A DNA stretch of 6,473 bases from Candidatus Heimdallarchaeota archaeon (GTDB lineage: Archaea; Asgardarchaeota; Heimdallarchaeia; Heimdallarchaeales; Kariarchaeaceae), in NCBI GenBank assembly GCA_029882335.1, contig JAOUKW010000235.1:1-6473 (forward strand), written 5' to 3'. The notes under the pieces were generated by a model. That model worked only from the letters and a program-made list of their open reading frames with translations, did not search any database and had not been told where the DNA came from. The translations under genes were made by a program, and so were the position numbers. This document shows, piece after piece, positions 1-5,221 of the stretch (positions within the stretch are counted from its first letter, which is position 1; each line of letters starts with the position of its first letter).

Positions 1-296
1 CCTTCATTTAGTAACTGCAATAACTCTCTTCCTTCCTCATTAATGGCATATACAAATACATCACCCATTTCTAATTTATCTAAAAGAGAGCGATCTATTA
101 AATACTGTAATGCATTTTCTATATCTTCTTTCGTAGGTTTTTGATCCGCAAATTGATATATATTCTCTAATTGATGATAAAAATCAACTATAGAATATTT
201 TTTCCGATTCAGTCGATTTTTACCGTAATCAGTCATCTCCAAAATATTTAATCGAAGTGTACTGGTAAAATTTAATGTCATATTATAATATAACAT
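1..296 (-). CDS. Winged-helix DNA-binding protein, C-terminus cut off by the window edge
   Basis: This frame is open from an ATG at 296-294 to the left edge, giving about 98 residues without a stop. Seen in the sequence: a helix-rich N-terminus containing STLRLNILEMTDYG, a second helical segment (KPTKEDIENALQYLIDRSLL) and then a two-strand wing followed by YAINEEGRELLQLL. This helix-turn-helix-wing layout, ending in a Y-x-I/L-(T/N)-E-E-G-R-x-L pattern, is typical of PadR/MarR-like transcription regulators, so a DNA-binding role is inferred; the exact family is not resolved. A second in-frame ATG at 281-279 would remove five residues. A GGTGAG sequence (complement of 298-303) sits just before the first ATG, too close for an ideal ribosome binding site for it and too far for the second, so the start is uncertain. 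The gene is divergent from the one at 401, and the roughly 100-bp spacer could be co-regulated by this protein. Confidence 0.65.
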   Translation of the reverse strand, partial: MLYYNMTLNFTSTLRLNILEMTDYGKNRLNRKKYSIVDFYHQLENIYQFADQKPTKEDIENALQYLIDRSLLDKLEMGDVFVYAINEEGRELLQLLNE

Positions 297-352
297 ACTC
301 ACCAAGTCAAATAAAATTATGGATAAAAAAATGAATTCAATTTTACTCAAAC

Positions 353-361
353 CTATAAGTA
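353..361 (+). promoter_or_regulatory. Candidate archaeal TATA box for the 401-997 gene
   Basis: CTATAAGTA resembles an archaeal TATA box. Transcription would start about 26 bases downstream, near 383, leaving a leader of roughly 18 bases. A purine-rich AAAGG (379-383 region) lies at that predicted start rather than at ribosome-binding distance, so translation signals are weak. The call rests on similarity to the better-placed boxes elsewhere in this window. Confidence 0.35.
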
Positions 362-400
362 TTTGATTGAATTTAAGTAAAGGAAAACATAATTATAGAT

Positions 401-997
401 GTGGAAATTGAAATTCGTTCTGAATTATTAAAAATTGAAGATCTTATTAAAGAGGGAAATATTAATAATGCCATAAATCAAGGAATTATATCAGTAAAAA
501 CGTTTGATAAACGAAAAAATTTAGAAAACTCAATTTCAATTTTAAATAAACTTGTTGAAATATCAGAGCATGAGGATCTCTTAATGGAAAGAGAGAAGTT
601 TATTACACACATTATAGTAAGATACGCATTACTCGGAGATAATGTAAAGGTGATTGCATATAAAAATAGATTAAATCAAGATATATCACAATATGCAAAT
701 TTCATTAAATATTTAGTAGAACAACGTTTAAAGGATCTTGATGTAGAATTCCATTTAGATAAAATTGAAACACAAAATATATTTGGAAAATTTGAACCAA
801 TTCATAATATTCCCTATTTATCCTTTGAAAATGATGATGAATTATTTAAAATAATAAATGATTATTATGAGGATGGCCGTTATCAAATTAATTTGATACA
901 GAGTAAAACTAGCCTTCATCATCAGGTAATAATAGACAAAGGGAATATTAAAGATATGAAAGTAGTTGAAAATCAACGTACCTTTATATTAGAGTGA
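401..997 (+). CDS. Hypothetical protein, helical N-terminal half with TPR-like character
   Basis: A 198-residue soluble protein that I do not recognise. The start is GTG at 401; an in-frame stop at 368-370 with no ATG, GTG or TTG in between makes this the only usual start. The first 115 or so residues look all-helical, in consecutive amphipathic helices (for example around residues 6-33, 37-55 and 60-86), in a style similar to tetratricopeptide or related helical repeats, although no repeat consensus is clear. The remaining 80 residues look mixed alpha/beta and end in short strands (HHQVIIDKG, QRTFILE). No membrane segment, signal peptide, cysteine cluster or catalytic motif is visible. It ends 54 bp before the helicase-like gene on the same strand, but that gene appears to have its own TATA box, so functional linkage is only suggested by adjacency. 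The open frame, its composition and its place in the gene row support a real gene. Confidence 0.75.
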   Translation: MEIEIRSELLKIEDLIKEGNINNAINQGIISVKTFDKRKNLENSISILNKLVEISEHEDLLMEREKFITHIIVRYALLGDNVKVIAYKNRLNQDISQYANFIKYLVEQRLKDLDVEFHLDKIETQNIFGKFEPIHNIPYLSFENDDELFKIINDYYEDGRYQINLIQSKTSLHHQVIIDKGNIKDMKVVENQRTFILE

Positions 998-1024
998 CTT
1001 TCACTTGGAGATATGTGTAACTAG

Positions 1025-1032
1025 TATAAATA
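1025..1032 (+). promoter_or_regulatory. TATA box for the helicase-like gene, implying a leaderless mRNA
   Basis: TATAAATA is a near-ideal archaeal TATA box. Its centre is 26-27 bases before the GTG at 1055 and 23-24 before the TTG at 1052. Archaeal transcription normally starts about 26 bases from the box centre, so the transcript should begin at or beside the start codon. This favours GTG 1055 as the true start and agrees with the absence of a ribosome binding site. Confidence 0.55.
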
Positions 1033-1051
1033 CTTTAGATTAAATATTTTA

Positions 1052-2467
1052 TTGGTGCTTGATACAGTTAATGAAATCAAACCAAGAGAATATCAGAAAA
1101 TTATATTAAATTCAATTGTTTCATCGATTGAAAAAGATAAAAATTTACTTGTTGAATTAGATTGTGGATTAGGGAAAAGATACTTGCAAATGGCAATTTT
1201 ACGGGATAAATTTCCAAAAAAAAAGATTGTACTCCTACTTCAAGCATCTTCATCACTATACGAAACAAAATCATATCTGAGTAAATTCATTAATAATAAT
1301 GAGCTTGGTTTGATTGATAGTAGGCAACCATCGAGATACAGACAATATTTATTGAAAACAAAAAGAGTAATTCTTAGTTTACCTCAAACATTTTATAACA
1401 CCATAAAAACGGAACAATATCTAACAGACCAGATTGACATTGTTGTAATAAATGAAGTGGATCAAATAATTCGAAGAATAGGCCAAAATTCAGTTTTAAG
1501 GGCACCATATAACAAATTATTGGATCAACTAAATAAATCTAGATTGATTGGAATGTCAGGAACAATTCGAGATAGTCATTATATCATTGACAACAATCAA
1601 TTATTAATTCAAAAAGAACTTAAAACACTTGAAAATATGCTTTCTAATATTGATTTAATTAGCATGGATAGTCTACTAAATTCAGATTTAAATCAACATT
1701 TAACCCCAACAAAGATAATCCCCCATCTAGTAAGTGATGAACGTATTAGCGATCTATCATCAATAATAGATACAAGAATTGATGAGGTTAAAAATCAGAT
1801 ATTATTGATTATTAAAGATACCTCTCCAGAGTTGTATAAAGAGATTTTAAGTGATTTTTCACGAATGTTAGGGCCTTTACCCATTGAAGATGAATTAAGT
1901 TTAAACTTAAATAAACTCTATTTAATCCGAAAATATTTATGGTCAATGACTGGGAAGAATTGCTATAAACATTTATCGAGATCAAATTTTTCTGTTGATT
2001 TATTAAAAAATATTCCAACAATTCCTGGTAAATTTTTAGAAGTAAAGAAACTCATTGGTAATTATAAGAAAAGTGTAATTGTTTGCAGTTATATAGATAC
2101 AGTTTATTTAATTTCAGAGCTATTGAATAAGATAAATGTGGAAAACATTTGCATTACAGGAAAAATTTCACCCCATAAACGAGAAGAAAGTTTGAATCAT
2201 TTTAGAAGTTCTAGTAATAAAATAGTTGCGATATTATCAAATGTTGGTGAAAGAGATTTAGACCTTCCAGAAGCAGATTTATTAGTTATCTTTGATCTCA
2301 TTCGGACAACAAAAACGATGTATCAAAAATTGAAGCGCAGTAGAGGTGGAGATTGCAGAATATTGTACTATGAAAAAACAAAAGAAAAGAATAAATTAGA
2401 CAATTTACTTAAGCAAATATCCAAATACTACCCATGGTCAGTAGATATTTTACCAATTTTAGAATAG
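1052..2467 (+). CDS. Hef/FANCM-like superfamily 2 helicase with degenerate catalytic motifs
   Basis: A 471-residue protein with the two-RecA-domain layout of archaeal Hef helicase, which in its usual form remodels branched DNA at stalled forks. Motifs seen: PREYQ at 11-15; Walker A as D-C-G-L-G-K-R at 37-43 (Hef has GLGKT, so K42 is kept but the Thr is Arg); motif II as N-E-V-D at 134-137 in place of DEAH/DEAD, losing the first Asp; motif III as S-G-T at 169-171; a helical insert at about 180-330, where Hef has its thumb-like domain; motif IV region VIVCSYIDT at 342-350; motif V as VGERDLDLPEADL at 398-410, very close to the Hef form VGEEGLDIPEVDL; motif VI as QKLKRSRGGD at 425-434, where QRRGRTGR is expected. 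No XPF nuclease or helix-hairpin-helix tail follows. ATPase activity is therefore doubtful, and a structural or regulatory role is possible. Tandem starts TTG 1052 and GTG 1055 differ by one residue; the TATA spacing favours GTG. Residue numbers count from 1052. Confidence 0.8.
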   Translation: MVLDTVNEIKPREYQKIILNSIVSSIEKDKNLLVELDCGLGKRYLQMAILRDKFPKKKIVLLLQASSSLYETKSYLSKFINNNELGLIDSRQPSRYRQYLLKTKRVILSLPQTFYNTIKTEQYLTDQIDIVVINEVDQIIRRIGQNSVLRAPYNKLLDQLNKSRLIGMSGTIRDSHYIIDNNQLLIQKELKTLENMLSNIDLISMDSLLNSDLNQHLTPTKIIPHLVSDERISDLSSIIDTRIDEVKNQILLIIKDTSPELYKEILSDFSRMLGPLPIEDELSLNLNKLYLIRKYLWSMTGKNCYKHLSRSNFSVDLLKNIPTIPGKFLEVKKLIGNYKKSVIVCSYIDTVYLISELLNKINVENICITGKISPHKREESLNHFRSSSNKIVAILSNVGERDLDLPEADLLVIFDLIRTTKTMYQKLKRSRGGDCRILYYEKTKEKNKLDNLLKQISKYYPWSVDILPILE

Positions 2468-2517
2468 CATATTTCGTCTCCAAAGCTGACATTACGAGAA
2501 TATAGCCATACCATCAA

Positions 2518-2552
2518 TTTTTTCATTCTAGAAACTATACGTAATTATTTTT
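2518..2552 (+). terminator. Oligo-T runs downstream of the helicase-like gene
   Basis: Runs of six T (2518-2523) and five T (2548-2552, followed by CTT) lie 50-85 bases after the stop codon. Archaeal RNA polymerase terminates at such U-rich tracts without needing a hairpin. In DNA this rich in A and T, short T runs are common, so the assignment is tentative; position and pairing of the runs are the main support. Confidence 0.35.
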
Positions 2553-2583
2553 CTTGAAGTAAATAAGCATAGTTAAATAAACT

Positions 2584-2591
2584 TATAAATA
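2584..2591 (+). promoter_or_regulatory. TATA box for the 2642-2959 gene
   Basis: TATAAATA, identical to the box before the helicase-like gene. A start about 26 bases downstream, near 2614, would give a leader of about 28 bases that includes the ribosome binding site at 2631-2635. This gene would then be transcribed alone with a leadered message, unlike the leaderless genes on either side. Confidence 0.5.
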
Positions 2592-2630
2592 CCTTTGCAA
2601 TTAGTGATTATAAGAGTTTAAATAATTTGT

Positions 2631-2635
2631 GGTGA
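2631..2635 (+). promoter_or_regulatory. Ribosome binding site deciding a TTG start
   Basis: GGTGA matches the core complementary to the conserved 3' end of 16S rRNA and lies six bases before TTG 2642. An in-frame TGA at 2633-2635 overlaps it, so no earlier start exists. Together these fix the unusual TTG as the start codon of the 105-residue protein. Confidence 0.6.
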
Positions 2636-2641
2636 ATATAT

Positions 2642-2959
2642 TTGAGTGATATTGTAAAACAACTTAGAAGTTTTGAGGAGAGAGATGAAATAGCAAATAG
2701 ATTATCAGATTTAGAAATTCATAAATCTGTAATTAAAAATATACTTAATATGGAAAATGCATCGTCTACTGAAAAAGTTGACATTATGTTTGAAGCAGTA
2801 CCAGATTTTGGAATAATTGCCTCTCAACTAGGTTTAAGTAAATCTACTGGTGAGTTGGGTAAGGCAGCATATACAGATATTATGAATAAATGTATTGTGA
2901 AAATCAAAGAAAAGGAAGATGGATTTGCATTTAATCCATTATTCTTGAATGAAGATTAG
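2642..2959 (+). CDS. Small hypothetical protein, paralogue of the next gene
   Basis: A 105-residue, probably all-helical soluble protein starting at TTG. I do not recognise the family. Its nearest visible relative is the next gene (3083-3391). The two align without gaps over residues 45-99 with 16 identical positions: K45, D47, I48, F50, P54, D55, G57, Q62, L63, G70, Y77, I80, K83, I85, F97 and P99. The core is K-x-D-I-x-F-x-x-x-P-D-x-G followed by Q-L. Near the N-terminus, LSDLEIHKSVI here corresponds to LDDVDVWRSII there. The first 20 residues are charged and rich in Glu/Arg. No signal peptide, membrane segment, metal-binding cysteines or DNA-binding motif is seen. It has its own TATA box, a good ribosome binding site and a T-rich end, so it is likely a single-gene unit. 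The conserved pattern between paralogues is good evidence that it is a real protein. Confidence 0.8.
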   Translation: MSDIVKQLRSFEERDEIANRLSDLEIHKSVIKNILNMENASSTEKVDIMFEAVPDFGIIASQLGLSKSTGELGKAAYTDIMNKCIVKIKEKEDGFAFNPLFLNED

Positions 2960-2962
2960 ATA

Positions 2963-3015
2963 TATTGTTATTTAATTTATTAGAATATTCATACAATAAT
3001 TTTTTCAAATTTTTT
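2963..3015 (+). terminator. Weak stem plus two T6 runs after the first small paralogue
   Basis: TATTGT at 2963-2968 can pair with ACAATA at 2993-2998; the loop contains the palindrome GAATATTC (2983-2990). Runs of six T follow at 3000-3005 and 3010-3015. The T runs alone fit an archaeal terminator, and the six-pair A/T-rich stem would be weak. This supports separate transcription of the two paralogous genes. Confidence 0.45.
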
Positions 3016-3044
3016 GCTAAAAAATAAAACAAATTAGACTAAAC

Positions 3045-3054
3045 TTTTATGATA
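3045..3054 (+). promoter_or_regulatory. Possible TATA-like box for the second small paralogue
   Basis: TTTTATGATA lies about 34 bases before GTG 3083, which would give a start near 3075 and a leader of about eight bases. The match is weaker than the TATAAATA boxes upstream and is offered mainly because a terminator-like tract precedes it. Confidence 0.3.
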
Positions 3055-3082
3055 TGCCCCTTGATGAAAATTAAGGCAAGAG

Positions 3083-3391
3083 GTGGGTAATATTAAAGAA
3101 AATTTTGATCAAATGGCAGAGCAAAGAGAAGCAGAGGCCCAATTACTTGATGATGTTGACGTATGGAGATCAATCATAGAAAAAGTTGTATTATTGGATA
3201 GTCCATCAGATATGAAAGCAGATATTCTATTTACTTCCATCCCAGACATTGGGGTTGTTTTAACTCAGTTAAAAAATCATTTCGAAAAAGGGAATTTTGA
3301 TGAAACATCTTATAAAGAAATTGTAGATAAGTATATTGCGATCTTACGGGCGAATAATACTGCAATTGATTTTGATCCCTATAAATTATAA
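3083..3391 (+). CDS. Small hypothetical protein, paralogue of the previous gene
   Basis: A 102-residue acidic, probably all-helical soluble protein starting at GTG. An in-frame TGA at 3065-3067 with no start codon in between makes this start the only usual one. It shares the core K45-A-D-I-L-F-T-S-I-P-D-I-G57 and the downstream Q62-L63, Y77, K83 and F97-x-P99 positions with the 105-residue protein at 2642-2959. About 29% of residues over the shared 45-99 block are identical, so the duplication is old. The N-terminal 20 residues (rich in Glu and Gln) are not clearly conserved. It has no visible enzyme motif or localisation signal. The two genes are 123 bp apart and appear to be separately transcribed. 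Function is unknown; the pair may act as partners or as two forms of one adaptor, which is speculation. Confidence 0.8.
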   Translation: MGNIKENFDQMAEQREAEAQLLDDVDVWRSIIEKVVLLDSPSDMKADILFTSIPDIGVVLTQLKNHFEKGNFDETSYKEIVDKYIAILRANNTAIDFDPYKL

Positions 3392-3410
3392 TTTATTAAT
3401 TAAAAAATGG

Positions 3411-3420
3411 TACAATTGTA
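3411..3420 (+). repeat. Ten-base perfect palindrome upstream of the corA-like promoter
   Basis: TACAATTGTA is a perfect palindrome lying just upstream of the candidate promoter at 3430-3443. Its position would suit a dimeric regulator binding beside the promoter. Several perfect ten-base palindromes are expected by chance in a window of this size, more so in AT-rich DNA, so only the location makes it notable. Confidence 0.25.
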
Positions 3421-3429
3421 TAATTAGAT

Positions 3430-3443
3430 CGAAAGTAATTTAG
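3430..3443 (+). promoter_or_regulatory. BRE/TATA-like promoter of the corA-like gene, leaderless
   Basis: CGAAA (3430-3434) resembles the archaeal TFB-recognition element and is followed by the TATA-like TAATTTAG (3436-3443). The box centre is 26-27 bases before ATG 3466, which predicts a transcript starting at the start codon. No ribosome binding site is present, consistent with a leaderless message. Confidence 0.5.
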
Positions 3444-3465
3444 ATTTTGTAATTAATTATAAAAT

Positions 3466-4437
3466 ATGCCTCAAGCCCTTTTATTTGATAGTAATGGAAA
3501 ACCAAAGGAAATTCTACAAGTAGAAGGCAATATTGATAAAATTAATCCATTGAATATTAGCTGGATTAATTTAAGAGCAGGGGATGACCTCTCAACTTCA
3601 TTACCCATTATTGTAAACAGATCAAGTTCATTTACAGAGGATTTTATAGAAGAACAAAGACCAAGAATTGAAATTTATCAAACATTAGAGGATAATGAAG
3701 ATACATATTCAGTATTAATTTTTGCCTTCCCAACAAATAAAATTTATCTAGAAGATGAATTTCAAATTCAAATTTCTTTTCTTATCATAGACAACACAAT
3801 TTACACAACAAGTACAAAAGACAATCAGATTCTAATAGAAATTATGACCAAATTAGTTTCTAAAAAGAAAAATTATACCCTCACCAAATTATTTGAATTC
3901 ATCATCTCAGAAACTCTTGAAATGAGTATAAAAGTAATGGATGAGTTAATTGACTATGTAGAAAGCCTTGAAAGACATCAGTTAAAACAAGGATTAAAGC
4001 GAGGTTGGCTTGGTTCTTTATTAATGTTGAAGGGTCGTTTATTTGATTCAAGTAAATTATTAAAGGCAGATCTCGAGCATATTCAAGAAATACAGACCGG
4101 TGAGGTTCCTGAAATTGATACTGAGATATTTGGAGGTCATGTAGAAGATAGGTTTTTGTTCCTATTGGATCAAACAGACTCTCTTAGAGAAAATCTTTCC
4201 AATATGATTAATATGAATATTGCAATTCAATCAAACATTATGAATAAAAATTTTTATTATCTAACAATAATCGGTTCCTTATTGATAATACCAACTGTGA
4301 TCTCAAGTCTTTGGGGTATGAATTTAAGTGATGTTCCGCAAATTGGATTTTGGCCTATGTTCTTTGTTATTACTGTGTTAACTTTATTATCAGGCTTCAT
4401 TGTGAAATTAATCTTACCTAAACCTATATTAAGTTAA
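3466..4437 (+). CDS. corA: CorA-family magnesium/divalent cation transporter
   Basis: A 323-residue protein, the usual length for CorA, which forms a pentameric channel for Mg2+ (sometimes Co2+ or Ni2+) in the cell membrane. Seen: a mixed alpha/beta N-terminal domain to about residue 130 that would lie in the cytoplasm; a long helical segment at about 130-262 ending in I-M-N-K-N-F-Y-Y-L-T, matching the family's stalk helix (typically VMKxLT); transmembrane helix 1 at 264-283 with P276; the signature G-M-N at 284-286; and transmembrane helix 2 at about 295-317, then a short basic tail. The family signature is usually Y-G-M-N, while here it is W-G-M-N. GMN itself, which forms the selectivity entrance, is intact. 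The ATG start is fixed by the promoter spacing. It converges on the next gene with 29 bp between stops. Substrate choice among divalent ions cannot be told from sequence. Confidence 0.9.
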   Translation: MPQALLFDSNGKPKEILQVEGNIDKINPLNISWINLRAGDDLSTSLPIIVNRSSSFTEDFIEEQRPRIEIYQTLEDNEDTYSVLIFAFPTNKIYLEDEFQIQISFLIIDNTIYTTSTKDNQILIEIMTKLVSKKKNYTLTKLFEFIISETLEMSIKVMDELIDYVESLERHQLKQGLKRGWLGSLLMLKGRLFDSSKLLKADLEHIQEIQTGEVPEIDTEIFGGHVEDRFLFLLDQTDSLRENLSNMINMNIAIQSNIMNKNFYYLTIIGSLLIIPTVISSLWGMNLSDVPQIGFWPMFFVITVLTLLSGFIVKLILPKPILS

Positions 4438-4466
4438 ATGTATGGTTGGATTCATTGATATACTGA

Positions 4467-4982
4467 TTATTCACTTTGCTCTATTATATTTAATTTTTTA
4501 AAATATGGGTGAATTTCTATCCCTAATGCAAATTCACAATAATCATACCTCTTAAAATAACAATTTCTTCTACAAATGCTGTACATTTTTTTATGTCGCA
4601 GATAACCAATTACAACGGCTATGCAAAATAATAATAGAATTATTCCAATTTTTTGAAAGATGTTATTGATTCTTCTCATAATAATGATGGCAAACATAAA
4701 AGATACACCCATCATCATTCTAATTGGAAACCGAGGGATATATTTTTTATTCTTTTGTAATTCATATATCAAAGTAATAACGATCCCTACAAGTAATAAA
4801 TAAAAGAGAAATCTGATATTAATTAATAAATAACTAGCTGTAATTATCCCCAGTACATTTAGAATGTAAGCAATTGTAATTCCAGTATAACCGGCAGCAC
4901 ACCCCTTACAAATTTTAATACCTTTTAAAGAATATAGGTCATCCTCAAAATAACCACACACAGGATGGTGTGCAAATAGCAT
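4467..4982 (-). CDS. Four-helix membrane protein with Cys/His motifs, DUF2085-like
   Basis: A 171-residue membrane protein on the minus strand. The N-terminus carries H5-H6-P7-x-C9 and, after about 15 residues, C25-x-x-C28-x-x-G; this H-P-x-C ... C-x-x-C-x-x-G arrangement just before the first membrane helix resembles DUF2085 proteins, a family without a known function. Predicted membrane helices are at about 33-54, 57-74, 87-104 and 109-129. A C-terminal segment has three more cysteines (C137, C141, C149), so a bound metal or disulphides are possible; this is inference. The third helix ends in two arginines. The ATG at 4982-4980 is the only start that keeps the motif close to the N-terminus, and the frame stays open upstream without another ATG. 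It converges with the corA-like gene and diverges from the protease gene. No clear TATA box was found for it. Confidence 0.75.
   Translation of the reverse strand: MLFAHHPVCGYFEDDLYSLKGIKICKGCAAGYTGITIAYILNVLGIITASYLLINIRFLFYLLLVGIVITLIYELQKNKKYIPRFPIRMMMGVSFMFAIIIMRRINNIFQKIGIILLLFCIAVVIGYLRHKKMYSICRRNCYFKRYDYCEFALGIEIHPYFKKLNIIEQSE
4494..4499 (+). terminator. T6 run, possible terminator of the corA-like gene
   Basis: Six consecutive T bases about 57 bases after the corA-like stop codon could end that transcript. The run lies inside the last codons of the convergent minus-strand gene, so the two transcripts would overlap at their 3' ends. Confidence 0.3.
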
Positions 4983-5221
4983 TTTTAGATATGGAGTATA
5001 TGAATTCTTTGAAGTTCCGCTTTCCTCTATTATTGCATATTCCCCATTTATCTAATCCACCCTATTTAATAAACATACAGTTTTTTTGCTGATAAATATT
5101 TGATAATACTCACTATGATTACCTTATAGAATTATTTGATCAGAGTTATTTTCCTGATTATTGATTAAATATATTTTTATCTGATTGATTCTCTAATAAT
5201 TTAGTGACAATTCGGGATTCT
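4983..5221. other. Divergent intergenic region between the membrane protein and the protease
   Basis: This 239-bp spacer is the longest gap in the window and contains no credible open reading frame or RNA gene. It holds a run of seven T (5081-5087), several TGATTA-like words (for example within 5157-5190) that do not form a regular array, and two plus-strand TATA-like stretches (5168-5180 and 5191-5203). It should contain the promoters of both divergent genes, but the minus-strand one is not clear. Confidence 0.6.
5191..5203 (+). promoter_or_regulatory. Weak TATA-like element for the protease gene
   Basis: CTCTAATAATTTA is centred about 25 bases before the ATG at 5222 and would give a leaderless message. 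A more A/T-rich stretch at 5168-5180 is an alternative that would leave a leader of about 20 bases. Neither is a strong match. Confidence 0.25.

Noticed and set aside
993..1005. Small hairpin AGTGA-CTT-TCACT overlapping the stop codon of the 401-997 gene
   Set aside because: The stem is only five pairs with no T run after it, so it is neither a convincing terminator nor an operator; chance is likely.
1812..2021. Minus-strand open frame of 69 codons
   Set aside because: It lies wholly inside the helicase-like gene on the opposite strand, has no recognisable protein features and is explained by the coding constraint of that gene.
5100..5190. Repeated TGATTA words in the divergent spacer
   Set aside because: Spacing and flanks are irregular and the words are short and AT-rich, so they do not make a repeat array or CRISPR.
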